This document shows, piece by piece, positions 1 to 8,160 of a stretch of DNA of 42,270 bases. This stretch comes from Enterococcus rivorum (lineage in GTDB: Bacteria > Bacillota > Bacilli > Lactobacillales > Enterococcaceae). The stretch is from positions 1 through 42,270 of the forward strand of contig NZ_MIEK01000029.1 in assembly GCF_001742285.1 (NCBI RefSeq), given 5' to 3'. Within the stretch, counting starts at the first letter, position 1. Each line of letters opens with the position of its first letter. The translations under genes were made by a program, and so were the position numbers. Under the pieces are notes generated by a model. That model did no database searches. It was given only the letters and a program-made list of their open reading frames with translations, and was not told where the DNA came from.

Positions 1-21
1 AAAGCTCTTTCAAAAGAAAAA

Positions 22-62
22 ACAGAGACGATTTTGATAATAATAGTCAAAATCGTCTCTGT
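22..62 (-). terminator. Intrinsic terminator of the merR gene
   Basis: A perfect 16-bp stem (22-37 with 47-62) encloses a 9-nt loop. Read on the minus strand it is followed by a run of six T, so it ends the MerR-family transcript. The plus-strand tail is GTTTTCT, so it may also work weakly in the other direction. Confidence 0.85.
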
Positions 63-135
63 TTTCTATAAATAGTAGTTTATTGTCCCACTCTCTTAGT
101 TTATCAGGACTTACATACCAAATTTTAATATAAAT

Positions 136-510
136 TTATTCAGTTGATTTCTGAGCTTGCTCCATTTTTTGATATAAGGTAATTTTATCATCCAGTAGGG
201 AAAGGTTTTCTTTGGCTTTTTCATATTTTTCTACAAGCGTTTTGCGATGTTTCAGAAGTAATTCTTTTCTTTCTGCAATGGTTTCATCACCTATTTCTCT
301 TAAGTAAGCATAGCGTTTTATCTCTTTTAAAGAAATACCGGTGCGTTTCAATTTATTAATAAAGTGTATCCATTCATAATCTTTTTCTGAGTATAAACGA
401 TAGTTGAGTTTATCTCTAATAGGTTTCAATAGCCCTTCTTTTTCATAATATCTTAATGTGTGCTCACTAATCTGCGTATTTTTGGAAAATTCACTAATTG
501 TCTCTGCCAC
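136..510 (-). CDS. MerR family transcriptional regulator
   Basis: A 124-residue MerR-type regulator. The N-terminal winged helix-turn-helix carries the family hallmark 'HTLRYYEKEGLL' (about residues 17-28) followed by the wing 'NYRLYSEKD'. A long helical dimerisation segment (about 80-120) ends in a charged tail. No C-terminal cysteine cluster or multidrug-binding domain is visible, so it is a short MerR of the YyaN/AdhR/HTH-MerR-SAM-like group and the effector cannot be named. It is divergent from the dehydrogenase at 616 and shares with it a 10-bp palindrome in a promoter with the long spacer typical of MerR targets. It very probably controls that gene and possibly itself. Confidence 0.9.
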   Translation of the reverse strand: MAETISEFSKNTQISEHTLRYYEKEGLLKPIRDKLNYRLYSEKDYEWIHFINKLKRTGISLKEIKRYAYLREIGDETIAERKELLLKHRKTLVEKYEKAKENLSLLDDKITLYQKMEQAQKSTE

Positions 511-542
511 GATGCTATCTTTCTCCTTTATTTTTATTTCAC

Positions 543-573
543 TTCCCTTAGAGTCTCCTCTAAGGGATATACT
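543..573 (+). promoter_or_regulatory. MerR-type promoter with palindromic operator
   Basis: A perfect 10-bp inverted repeat (TCCCTTAGAG at 544-553, its complement at 558-567, 4-nt spacer) sits directly upstream of TATACT (568-573). A -35-like element at about 542-548 would leave a 19-20 bp spacer, longer than the optimum, which is the arrangement MerR proteins correct by twisting DNA. Seen: palindrome and -10. Inferred: binding by the adjacent MerR protein. Confidence 0.7.
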
Positions 574-615
574 CCTATTGTATCACTAAACAATTTTGAT
601 AGGAGGAATGTATTC

Positions 616-1383
616 ATGAAATACACAGTAATTACAGGTGCTAGTTCAGGCATTGGCTTAGAAACGGCAAGAGCTTTTGCAAAGAAAGGGAAAAATTTAA
701 TTCTAGTTGCAAGGCGCAAACAAAAGTTGCAGTTATTAAAAGCAGAGCTACTAAAAGAATATCCTACAGTACAGATTGTTTTAATCATCAAAGATTTGTC
801 GGATAGAGAAGAGGTTTTAGCTTTTTACGAAGAGACAAAAGCCTATCAAGTGGAAACGTGGATTAATAATGCTGGTCTTGGTTATTATGGCTCTGTTGCA
901 GACCAAAGTATGGAAAAAATTTACCAATTGATTCAATTAAATATTGAAGCTTTAACCGTTTTATCTACTTGTTATGTTGCTGATTACGAAATGATTGAAG
1001 GGGCTCAGCTAATCAATGTTTCTTCAGCAGGTGGCTATAAAAATGTCCAAAATGCTGTCACTTATTGTGCGAGTAAGTTTTATGTCAGTGCCTTTACCGA
1101 GGGTCTTGCTTTGGAGTTGAAAGCTAAACAGGCAAGTTTGCAGGCAAAAATTTTAGCCCCAGCTGCAACTGAAACGGAATTTGCTCAAGTGGCAAATAAC
1201 TCAGCGTCTTATGATTATCAAAAAAGCTTTAAACAATTTCACACCAGTCAAGAAATGGCAGAATTTCTTTTGGAACTATATTATAGTAATCAGGTCGTTG
1301 GTTTGGTTGACAGAGACAGTTTTGAGTTTACGCTATCAGGACCAATGTTTGATTATTATCCGGAGCCTATAAAAAATATGTAA
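616..1383 (+). CDS. Short-chain dehydrogenase/reductase (SDR) family protein
   Basis: A 255-residue classical SDR oxidoreductase with a Rossmann fold. From the start at 616, the cofactor motif TGASSGIG is at residues 7-14, NNAG at 84-87, a catalytic serine near 136-137 and the YxxxK pair Y150/K154. The basic residues after beta-2 (ARRKQK) suggest NADP(H). ATG 616 is preferred because AGGAGG lies at 601-606; the open frame extends to 460, but that part crosses the operator and promoter. The substrate cannot be predicted. It resembles the YqjQ/DltE-like SDR group. The divergent MerR regulator suggests induction by a reactive small molecule (inference). Confidence 0.92.
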   Translation: MKYTVITGASSGIGLETARAFAKKGKNLILVARRKQKLQLLKAELLKEYPTVQIVLIIKDLSDREEVLAFYEETKAYQVETWINNAGLGYYGSVADQSMEKIYQLIQLNIEALTVLSTCYVADYEMIEGAQLINVSSAGGYKNVQNAVTYCASKFYVSAFTEGLALELKAKQASLQAKILAPAATETEFAQVANNSASYDYQKSFKQFHTSQEMAEFLLELYYSNQVVGLVDRDSFEFTLSGPMFDYYPEPIKNM

Positions 1384-1414
1384 TTTTTGAATGATACGAT
1401 TCTGGGGATCTAAC

Positions 1415-1442
1415 GAAAGAAAATTTGCTTCTTTCAATTTTT
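1415..1442 (+). terminator. Possible terminator after the SDR gene
   Basis: GAAAGAA (1415-1421) can pair with TTCTTTC (1429-1435), followed by AATTTTT. The 7-bp AT-rich stem is weak, so this is tentative. The stretch 1443-1535 shows nothing else recognisable. Confidence 0.45.
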
Positions 1443-1535
1443 GAAGGTAAATTTTTGATATCGCCATCATCTACGAGGACTAAATAGCATACTTGAATGA
1501 ATAATTTTAGAATTGTTTGAAAATAGAGTTTTATT

Positions 1536-1576
1536 AAAAAAGACTGTCTCTTTTTAACGAAGTGACAGTTTTTTTG
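1536..1576 (+). terminator. Intrinsic terminator upstream of comEA
   Basis: CTGTC (1543-1547) pairs with GACAG (1564-1568), extended by A-rich/T-rich flanks (1536-1541 against 1569-1575) with one interruption, and ends in seven T. It insulates comEA from upstream transcription. Confidence 0.6.
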
Positions 1577-1605
1577 CGTATTTTACCATTGAGGGAGGGA
1601 AATAG

Positions 1606-2268
1606 ATGTTACTAAATGGCTTAGTAAGAAAATACAAGTACTACATTTTGGGAGGAATTGTAGGGATTCTTATTCTTATGGTCACCATTATTTGGCTATT
1701 AAGACCGTCAGAAAAAAATGAAGCAGAGTTTTCTTTTCAAGAAGAATCTACAACTGTTACTAATGAAAGTTCCAAACAAATTGAGAGTACTAAGCAAATA
1801 AAAAAAGAGCAGAACTTGGATATATTTGTGGATGTAAAAGGAGCAGTAAAAAATCCTGGCATGTATGAAGTACAAGGAGCAATGCGAGTTTGGGATGTTG
1901 TTGGACTAGCTGGGGGAGTCAAAGAAAATGCAGATACAAAACAAGTGAATTTTTCTCAACGAATTTCTGATCAGATGGTAATTTATATTCCAGTCCACGG
2001 TGAAGTTCTTCCTGAAATACTTAAAGAAGTGAGTAATGAAAATAATCAAGATAAAGAAAATAATTCAACAATGAATAAAATAGACTTGAATAAAGCGAGC
2101 GAAACGGAGTTGCAAGCCTTAACGGGCGTTGGTGGAAAGAAAGCGCAAGAAATCATTCGTTATCGAGAACAAAAAGGTGGTTTTAAATCAGTAGAAGATT
2201 TAAAAAATATTTCAGGTATCGGAGAGAAGACCTTTGAAAAATTAAAAGATCAAATTACAGTTTCTTAA
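1606..2268 (+). CDS. comEA: Competence protein ComEA, DNA receptor
   Basis: A 220-residue membrane-anchored DNA-binding protein of the natural-transformation machinery. A short basic N-terminus (LVRKYKYY) is followed by one transmembrane helix at about 13-32 and an S/E/K-rich linker (about 35-65). Next comes an SLBB-type domain (about 66-130; 'VDVKGAVKNPGMYEV') and a C-terminal helix-hairpin-helix region (about 155-218) with LTGVGGKKAQEII and ISGIGEKTFEKL. Domain order and length fit the family. It is first in a comE cluster, with comEB and comEC behind it. A GGGAGGG ribosome site at 1592-1599 supports the start. It binds incoming DNA and passes it to ComEC. Confidence 0.95.
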   Translation: MLLNGLVRKYKYYILGGIVGILILMVTIIWLLRPSEKNEAEFSFQEESTTVTNESSKQIESTKQIKKEQNLDIFVDVKGAVKNPGMYEVQGAMRVWDVVGLAGGVKENADTKQVNFSQRISDQMVIYIPVHGEVLPEILKEVSNENNQDKENNSTMNKIDLNKASETELQALTGVGGKKAQEIIRYREQKGGFKSVEDLKNISGIGEKTFEKLKDQITVS

Positions 2269-2286
2269 TATATAAAGAAATTTCTT

Positions 2287-2312
2287 GTCTAGCTTCTTGA
2301 CTAGACTTTTTC
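2287..2312 (+). terminator. Weak intrinsic terminator between comEA and comEB
   Basis: GTCTAG (2287-2292) and CTAGAC (2301-2306) form a 6-bp stem with an 8-nt loop, followed by TTTTTCT. The short stem suggests partial termination inside the comE cluster. The rest of the 137-nt gap has no clear promoter. Confidence 0.5.
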
Positions 2313-2405
2313 TATAACTTACTATTTGTATATCCTATAAAATAATTAAGCAAAATATTCTAAAAGTGACAAATTGAAATAAACATAGATTGAGTGGTGT
2401 GTTAA

Positions 2406-2915
2406 ATGGTTTTTGAAAGAATTCCTTGGGATCAATATTTTATGGCTCAGAGTGTGTTATTATCTTTGAGAAGTACTTGTACTAGATTAGAAGTGGGGGC
2501 AACAATTGTTCGTGATAAGCGGATTATTGCTGGAGGCTATAATGGTTCTGTTAGTGGAGATGTCCATTGCATGGATGATGGTTGCTATGTCGTTGATAAT
2601 CATTGCGTTCGTACGATTCATGCAGAAATGAATGCTATCTTGCAATGTGCAAAATTTGGTATCCCAACAGAAAATGCAGAGATTTATGTGACCCATTTTC
2701 CTTGTTTGCAGTGTACGAAAATGATTTTGCAAGCAGGAATTAAAAAGATTCACTATCTAAAGGATTATCGCAATGATCCTTACGCGTTAGACCTGATTCA
2801 ACAAGTTGGTGCTAGTGTAGAACAAGTAACGCTTTCCAAAAAATATTTTGCTGAATTACAATTAGGGGAAGAGGAGTTTGCTTCTTTAGAAGATGCAGAT
2901 CCAACAAATAAATAA
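2406..2915 (+). CDS. comEB: ComE operon protein 2, dCMP deaminase
   Basis: A 169-residue zinc-dependent deaminase of the cytidine/deoxycytidylate family that converts dCMP to dUMP for dTTP synthesis. The zinc site is visible: HAEMNAI (H72, catalytic E74) and PCLQC (C100, C103), with a further Cys/His cluster at about 55-67 that matches the extra zinc site of dCMP deaminases. It lies between comEA and comEC as in Bacillus, although it is not required for transformation there. Its 3' end overlaps comEC by 23 nt, implying translational coupling. The start is preceded by GAGTGGTG. Confidence 0.94.
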   Translation: MVFERIPWDQYFMAQSVLLSLRSTCTRLEVGATIVRDKRIIAGGYNGSVSGDVHCMDDGCYVVDNHCVRTIHAEMNAILQCAKFGIPTENAEIYVTHFPCLQCTKMILQAGIKKIHYLKDYRNDPYALDLIQQVGASVEQVTLSKKYFAELQLGEEEFASLEDADPTNK

Positions 2916-5220
2916 TTACTGGATTTTCCCAGTTCTTTTGGTTATAGGAACGGTCTTTGCAAGTAAACAGTTTAGCCTATGGACTATTATTTTTGTGGGG
3001 TATTTAGTTGTTAGAATATTCTGTACAAGAAACAAGCATGTAATTTGTGTAAGTTTTTTGTGCAGTTTTTTTGTTTTATGCAATTGCATGTATTTAGAAT
3101 TGAAAGAAACGAAGTGCAACATTTCCGAACCGTTTGAGTCAACAGGAGTTCTGTTTGTATTACCTGATAAAATTAGAGTCGATGGGGATCAGTTACAGTT
3201 GGAAGGAATTTTTACAGGAGCAAAAATAAATGGTTTGAAAGTAATCGCATCTTACAAAATAAGTTCAGAAAAAGAAAAGAGCGTATGGGCAAACATAAAA
3301 GTCCCTGTTAAACTCTATTTATCCGGCACATTTGAGAAACCAATCGGGCAGACAAATTTAAATGGATTTGATTATCGTAAGTATCTAAAAGAGAAAGGGA
3401 TTTACCAAACTATAAAAGTAACTAGTCTGAATAAAATACAAGCAAGTCGCCCTAGTATGTTGCAAATTCCCCAATGGTTAAGCATGTTACGCAAATCGTT
3501 GATTTTACATTGTGAGAGAGTGTTTTTTAAAGAAACAGCTCAGTATATTAAAGTATTGCTTCTAGGATACAAAACAAATGAATTTTCGGAATTTAGCGCG
3601 ATTCTTGCTGAATTAGGAATCCTTCATCTTTTTAGTCTTTCAGGAATGCATGTTGTGTTTTTTATTCTCTTATTTCGGTATTTTCTTTTAAGAATAGGAA
3701 TAAGCGTTGAAAAAGTATTTTGGCTACAAGTATTTTTTTCATTTATTTATGCGGGATTAACAGGTTATTCAATCAGTGTGATTAGAGCGTTGATGCAAGC
3801 CAATATAAATGCAGCTAAAGAAAGATTTAATGTGAAAATCTCTACATTAGATTGCTGGAGTATAAGCTTATTAATTTCTATATTTATTCATCCTTACATT
3901 CTGTTTTCGGTAGCTGGGCAGTTAAGTTACATGTTATCATTTTTCATTCTCTATATTCATCCAATTAGTAAACAAGTAAAAAGTAGTTTAGGAAGATCAT
4001 TTGTTTTTTCCTTACTACTAAATATTTGTACGATCCCAATTATAGGTATTTCTTTTTTTGAATGGCAATTTGCCGGTATTTATTTCACATTTTTATTATT
4101 ACCTTATTTTGAGAAAGTATTGTTGCCCTTGCTGAGTATTAGTTTTTTTGTGTCTTTTTTTAGTCAATTTCGTTATTGGATTCAAGGACTGGAATATTAT
4201 TTCACCTTGCAAACGACCCTTTTTTATTGGCTAAATAAGTACCTATCATACAAACTGGTCATTGGTAGCTTTTCAAAATTTCTGTTTGTAGGAAGTTTTA
4301 TTTCAATTTTGTTGTTTGTTTATTATTTAGAGAAAAAATCTAATAAGGCATGGTTTGTTCTTGCGTTGTTGATTTTGATTTTAAATCATAAATATCTTAC
4401 TTCTAAAGGAATGGTTGCTTTTATTGATGTGGGGCAAGGGGATAGTATTTTTCTGCAGGCACCGTTTCATCAAGAAAATATATTAATTGATACAGGTGGA
4501 AAAATGGATTTTGAGAAAGAGAGCTGGGCAAAATCAGCAAGTAAAAGAATAAATGCAGAGTATTCAGTGATTCCATTTTTAAAAAGTCAAGGCGTTCAGT
4601 GTTTAGACAAGGTTTTTATTACACATGGACATGCAGATCATTTTGGCGATTTGGTGAAAATTAATGAAAAAATCCCAGTTCGTGCGCTTTATTTTCCCAG
4701 CGGAACAGAAAAGAGTCAAGAATTTTCTAAAGCGATAAGGATTTTGCAAAAAACAGGAACAAAGTGCTATGCAATTCTGGCAAACGATAAGTTAGAGAGT
4801 TGTTTTGATTTGCAAATTTTGGCACCTAAGAATTCAGGAATTGGAGGAAACGATGATTCTTTAGTTATTCAAACAATAATTGCTAAACGTCGCTTTTTGT
4901 TTACAGGCGATTTAGAAAAGCGAGGAGAACAGGAATTGGTGAGAAGATACCCGAATCAAACCATCGATGTTTTGAAAGTCGGACACCACGGAAGTAAAAC
5001 TTCCACAACCGATTCTTTTGTTCAAAATTTTCAACCGAAGGAAGCAATTATTTCATGTGGAAGAAACAATCGTTTTAAGCATCCAAATGAAGAAACTATA
5101 CAGGTTTTAGAAAGAAATCAAACGTCTGTTTTTAGAACAGATACGATGGGAATGATTTATTATGAATGGTATGGAATAGGGACGTTACATCAAGCAAAAA
5201 TTATAAAAGAACAGGACTAG
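2893..5220 (+). CDS. comEC: DNA internalization channel protein ComEC/Rec2
   Basis: A 775-residue polytopic membrane protein that forms the channel for single-stranded DNA uptake. In order: two N-terminal transmembrane helices (about 8-65), an extracellular OB-like DUF4131 region (about 70-190), and a Competence domain with multiple helices (about 210-495) including 'LFSLSGMHVVFF'. A C-terminal metallo-beta-lactamase domain follows (about 505-770) with FIDVGQGDSIF, the metal motif THGHADHFGD and a later 'KVGHHGSKTST'. All expected domains are present and there is no frameshift, so the gene looks functional. The start overlaps comEB by 23 nt with GGGGAAGAGGAG just upstream. Confidence 0.95.
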   Translation: MQIQQINNYWIFPVLLVIGTVFASKQFSLWTIIFVGYLVVRIFCTRNKHVICVSFLCSFFVLCNCMYLELKETKCNISEPFESTGVLFVLPDKIRVDGDQLQLEGIFTGAKINGLKVIASYKISSEKEKSVWANIKVPVKLYLSGTFEKPIGQTNLNGFDYRKYLKEKGIYQTIKVTSLNKIQASRPSMLQIPQWLSMLRKSLILHCERVFFKETAQYIKVLLLGYKTNEFSEFSAILAELGILHLFSLSGMHVVFFILLFRYFLLRIGISVEKVFWLQVFFSFIYAGLTGYSISVIRALMQANINAAKERFNVKISTLDCWSISLLISIFIHPYILFSVAGQLSYMLSFFILYIHPISKQVKSSLGRSFVFSLLLNICTIPIIGISFFEWQFAGIYFTFLLLPYFEKVLLPLLSISFFVSFFSQFRYWIQGLEYYFTLQTTLFYWLNKYLSYKLVIGSFSKFLFVGSFISILLFVYYLEKKSNKAWFVLALLILILNHKYLTSKGMVAFIDVGQGDSIFLQAPFHQENILIDTGGKMDFEKESWAKSASKRINAEYSVIPFLKSQGVQCLDKVFITHGHADHFGDLVKINEKIPVRALYFPSGTEKSQEFSKAIRILQKTGTKCYAILANDKLESCFDLQILAPKNSGIGGNDDSLVIQTIIAKRRFLFTGDLEKRGEQELVRRYPNQTIDVLKVGHHGSKTSTTDSFVQNFQPKEAIISCGRNNRFKHPNEETIQVLERNQTSVFRTDTMGMIYYEWYGIGTLHQAKIIKEQD

Positions 5221-5269
5221 CATTTCTTAGAATGACATGATAGGATGTAAAAGAGAAATGAGGTCGAAT

Positions 5270-6301
5270 ATGAATTTACAAGGAATATTAAAAGACATCA
5301 GAGAGCAAAAATTTGCTCCAATATATTTACTTTTAGGAACAGAAGATTATCTAATAGAGTTGTTTAAAACGGAAATAATGAGTCAGTTATTGAAGACAGA
5401 AGATGACCAGTTAAATTTTTCTTCGTTTGACATGAATGAAGTTCCTTTAGCGGTAGCCCTTGAAGAAGCTGAAACGATTCCTTTTTTTGGAGAGTATCGC
5501 TTGGTTTTTATTGAACAACCATACTTTTTGACAGCAGAGCGGAAAAATAATGGCATCGATCATGATATAGATAGCTTGATGAAGTACTTGGGACAACCAT
5601 CTCCCTCCACAGTGTTGGTGTTTATTGCGGATGTAGAAAAATTGGACGAACGGAAAAAAGTCACAAAAGCGTTGAAAAAAGCAGCGAAATTAGTTGAAGT
5701 AAAGCCGATGGGGGAGTCGGAAGTCAAACAGTATGTTGGCCAGACAATTCAAAGCAGTGGCTATGAAATTCGACCTGAAGCATTTGACTTGTTGTTACAA
5801 TTAACAGATTTAAATTTGTCAAAAGTGATGGGAGAGTTACAAAAGCTATTTCTATATGCTTCAGAAGATAAGATAATTACCTTAAATAGTGTAAAAGAGT
5901 TGGTTCCTAAGTCTCTAGAACATAATGTCTTCGATTTGACCAATGATGTATTATCAGGGAATGGTGAAAAAGCAATTCAACTCTATGAAGATTTATTATT
6001 GCAGGGAGAAGAGACTATTAAGCTGAATGCCATTTTACTTAATCAAATTCGTTTGTTTTTGCAAACGAAGATTTTAGCAAAATTAGGTTATCAACAGGCA
6101 AATATTGCTGAGACATTAAAAATCCATCCTTATCGTGTGAAATTAGCCTTACAGCAGGTCAGGAGATTCGATTTAAGCCGTCTTGAAGAAATTTACGATG
6201 AACTAGTCGAAAATGATTTTAAAATCAAAACAGGACAAATAGATAAGGAATTATTGTTTGAGTTATTTATTCTTAAGTTATCGGCTCAAGCTAAAAAATA
6301 G
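5270..6301 (+). CDS. holA: DNA polymerase III delta subunit
   Basis: A 343-residue clamp-loader subunit that opens the beta sliding clamp during replication. The N-terminal ATPase-like fold begins 'APIYLLLGTEDYLIELF' (about residues 14-30), followed by lid and collar domains with 'LNLSKVMGELQKL' and a C-terminal helical bundle. The open frame starts at 5237, but ATG 5270 follows GAGG at about 5260-5263 at good spacing and matches the usual family start, so it is preferred. It lies 50 bp after comEC, as in many Firmicutes. It is convergent with rpsT, and a repeat element carrying a terminator fills the gap. Confidence 0.93.
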   Translation: MNLQGILKDIREQKFAPIYLLLGTEDYLIELFKTEIMSQLLKTEDDQLNFSSFDMNEVPLAVALEEAETIPFFGEYRLVFIEQPYFLTAERKNNGIDHDIDSLMKYLGQPSPSTVLVFIADVEKLDERKKVTKALKKAAKLVEVKPMGESEVKQYVGQTIQSSGYEIRPEAFDLLLQLTDLNLSKVMGELQKLFLYASEDKIITLNSVKELVPKSLEHNVFDLTNDVLSGNGEKAIQLYEDLLLQGEETIKLNAILLNQIRLFLQTKILAKLGYQQANIAETLKIHPYRVKLALQQVRRFDLSRLEEIYDELVENDFKIKTGQIDKELLFELFILKLSAQAKK

Positions 6302-6317
6302 AAGATAAACAGAGTAT

Positions 6318-6358
6318 GAGGATGAAACAAAACTAAAAATCAGTTTTGTTTCATCCTC
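6318..6358. terminator. Bidirectional terminator within repeat copy 1
   Basis: A perfect 17-bp stem (6318-6334 with 6342-6358) encloses a 7-nt loop. The A- and T-rich parts of the stem resemble a terminator, although no clean T-run follows. It probably ends holA transcription. Confidence 0.65.
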
Positions 6359-6475
6359 TAAACAGGTCAAAAGTCTGAGGCTTCGGAAATTTCCCGAAAA
6401 TCACTCAATACATAACGCGTATGGTGCCCTTTTCAGTCCAATTCCTCGCCCCAAAACGACGTCTGTCTCCACCTC
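6318..6475. repeat. MITE-like intergenic repeat, copy 1
   Basis: This 158-bp element begins with a terminator-like hairpin (6318-6358) and ends in CTGTCTCCACCTC. A second copy in the opposite orientation lies at about 15702-15880. The core 'GGAAATTTCCCGAAAATCAC' and the hairpin are nearly identical in the two copies, with one divergent stretch. The two ends of the element (GAGGATGAAACA and, read inward from the right, GAGGTGGAGACA) are imperfect terminal inverted repeats. No open frame is contained. Both copies lie between convergent genes, here holA and rpsT. Confidence 0.8.
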
Positions 6476-6506
6476 ATTTTCTTGAAGTGAGAACCTACTT
6501 TTTTGG

Positions 6507-6541
6507 CAAAAAAAAGAAGTTAGCTACAAAAGCCAACTTCT
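6507..6541 (-). terminator. Intrinsic terminator of rpsT
   Basis: On the minus strand AGAAGTTGGCT (6531-6541) pairs with AGCTAACTTCT (6515-6525), with one mismatch in 11 bp, and is followed by a run of eight T. It lies directly after the rpsT stop. Confidence 0.88.
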
Positions 6542-6550
6542 AGGAAAAAC

Positions 6551-6805
6551 TTATTTTGCTACTTTTTTGCTTAAACGAACTTTATCGCGGTTTGCTTTGT
6601 TTTTATGGATTAAACCTTTAGTTTCAGCCATATCAACAGCTTTAACAGCATCTTTATATAATGCATCTACATTGTCAGCACCAGCAGCAACAGCGTCTTC
6701 AAATTTCTTGATTGCTGTACGCATAGCGTTTGTTTGAGATGAATTTTTTGCATTAGCGTTCGCATTAGTGCGGACACGTTTGATTGCAGATTCAATATTT
6801 GGCAT
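6551..6805 (-). CDS. rpsT: 30S ribosomal protein S20
   Basis: An 84-residue, lysine-rich primary 16S rRNA-binding protein of the small subunit. The N-terminus '[14 protein letters not shown]' and the motif '[19 protein letters not shown]' near the C-terminus are diagnostic, and the length is normal for Gram-positive S20. GGAGGTGAAATAA precedes the ATG. It is a single-gene transcript with its own strong promoter (6870-6898) and terminator (6507-6541), and is convergent with holA as in other Lactobacillales. Confidence 0.97.
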   Translation of the reverse strand: MPNIESAIKRVRTNANANAKNSSQTNAMRTAIKKFEDAVAAGADNVDALYKDAVKAVDMAETKGLIHKNKANRDKVRLSKKVAK

Positions 6806-7134
6806 TTATTTCACCTCCGATAAAATAGGGTCTTACAATGGAATATCCATATGTAATTCAACAGTAATCATTATACCTAATCCATTGAGTCATTGCAATA
6901 AAAGATGACAAGTTTTTTTCCTTAACAGGAATAAAAGTGGAAATGAGTTAAGTTTACTGTAGTTTTTTAGATGTAAGTTTTCAGCAAAGGAGCTTATTTA
7001 AAAGCAGATTGTTATCAGGGAAAAAGAAAGTTTTAAGTTAAAAAAAATTTCGGTTTTAAAAATATCGAAAAGAGGATACTTTTCTTTTAAAATATGCTAT
7101 CATACAAGGGAAAAATGAAAATGGTGGTGTCGAT
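6806..7134. other. Intergenic region between rpsT and pit
   Basis: This holds the minus-strand rpsT promoter and, in the rpsT leader, a short palindrome (ATGGAATATCCAT, 6844-6852 region). An imperfect inverted repeat (CTTAAC near 6921, GTTAAG near 6948) has no T-run. A TGCTATCAT extended -10-like element at about 7096-7104 may drive pit, with no convincing -35. No gene is seen in the remainder. Confidence 0.5.
6870..6898 (-). promoter_or_regulatory. rpsT promoter
   Basis: On the minus strand TTGCAA (6893-6898), a 17-bp spacer and TATAAT (6870-6875) form a near-consensus vegetative promoter about 65 bp upstream of the rpsT start. Confidence 0.85.
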
Positions 7135-8148
7135 GTGAATATTTCTTTGATTGTAACTGTGACGCTTGTGATGGGGGTTATTTTTGTCAATGGCTGGACT
7201 GATGCGCCGAATGCAATTGCAACCGCTGTCTCGACGAGAGTGCTGAAGCCAAATGTAGCAATTTGGATGGCTGTTGTAATGAACTTTTTAGGTGCATTAG
7301 TAATGACTTACTTCAATGCGCAAGTAGCAGAAACTATTAGTAATATTGTAAGCTTTGAAGCACAGGGGAATGCGTCACAAGTTGCTTTAGCAGCTTCTTT
7401 GTTTTCAATTGTAGTTTGGGCAGTAGCAGCCTGGTATTTTGGAATTCCTACTAGTGAGAGTCATGCTTTGATTGCTGGATTAACAGGATCTGCAATGGCT
7501 TTAGGTGGTTTAGGAGCTGTTAATGGTGGTGAATGGACAAAAGTAATTATTGGTCTTGTTGTATCAACCGTTATGGGATTTGGTGGAGGTTATCTTATCA
7601 CTAAATTGATTGTGTTAATTTTTTCTAATGTTGCTAGAAAGACAGCAAATAAAGTATTTACCTATGGGCAAGCTTTTGGCGCAGCAGCGAATGCTTTTCT
7701 TCATGGTGCCCAAGATGGACAAAAATTTATGGGAGTCTTCATGTTAGGGCTTTTTTATAACAATATGGCCGAAAAGACTGGTTCAGGATTTGAAATTCCA
7801 CTATGGGTGATGGCTCTTTGTTCCATTACGATGGGGATAGGTACTTCTGTTGGAGGAATGAGAATAATAAAATCTGTAGGAATGGATATGGTAAAATTAG
7901 AGCGCTACCAAGGATTTGCTGCTGATTTAAGTGCGGCGATTTGCTTGTTTTTGGCGTCAATTTTTGGAATTCCAGTATCAACAACTCATACGAAAACAAC
8001 GGCAATTATGGGAGTTGGTGCTTCTAAACGTATATCTAGTGTGGACTGGAAAATAGTAAAAGATATGCTGATAGCTTGGATACTAACATTTCCAGGCTGT
8101 GGTTTGATTGCTTTTTTTATGGCAAAATTATTCGTAGCAATATTTTAA
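7135..8148 (+). CDS. pit: Low-affinity inorganic phosphate transporter, PiT family
   Basis: A 337-residue inner-membrane phosphate permease with about ten hydrophobic helices. Both halves carry the PiT repeat signature: 'NGWTDAPNAIATAVSTRVL' near residues 20-38 and 'FLHGAQDGQKFMGVF' plus 'IPVSTTHTKTTAIMG' in the second half. The first half also has the matching 'IPTSESHALIAGLTG'. It starts at GTG 7135 with GGTGG seven bases upstream. The next gene, 12 bp on, is a PhoU-like DUF47 protein commonly encoded beside pit. It may carry metal-phosphate complexes, as known for the family. Confidence 0.93.
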   Translation: MNISLIVTVTLVMGVIFVNGWTDAPNAIATAVSTRVLKPNVAIWMAVVMNFLGALVMTYFNAQVAETISNIVSFEAQGNASQVALAASLFSIVVWAVAAWYFGIPTSESHALIAGLTGSAMALGGLGAVNGGEWTKVIIGLVVSTVMGFGGGYLITKLIVLIFSNVARKTANKVFTYGQAFGAAANAFLHGAQDGQKFMGVFMLGLFYNNMAEKTGSGFEIPLWVMALCSITMGIGTSVGGMRIIKSVGMDMVKLERYQGFAADLSAAICLFLASIFGIPVSTTHTKTTAIMGVGASKRISSVDWKIVKDMLIAWILTFPGCGLIAFFMAKLFVAIF

Positions 8149-8160
8149 GGAGAGAGAGAC

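Noticed and set aside
460-615. N-terminal extension of the dehydrogenase frame
   Set aside because: It crosses the promoter and operator and overlaps the divergent merR start; AGGAGG before ATG 616 and the Rossmann start motif settle the start.
2893-2915. Overlap of comEB and comEC as a possible frameshift or fusion
   Set aside because: Both proteins are complete with normal ends; short overlaps are usual in this operon.
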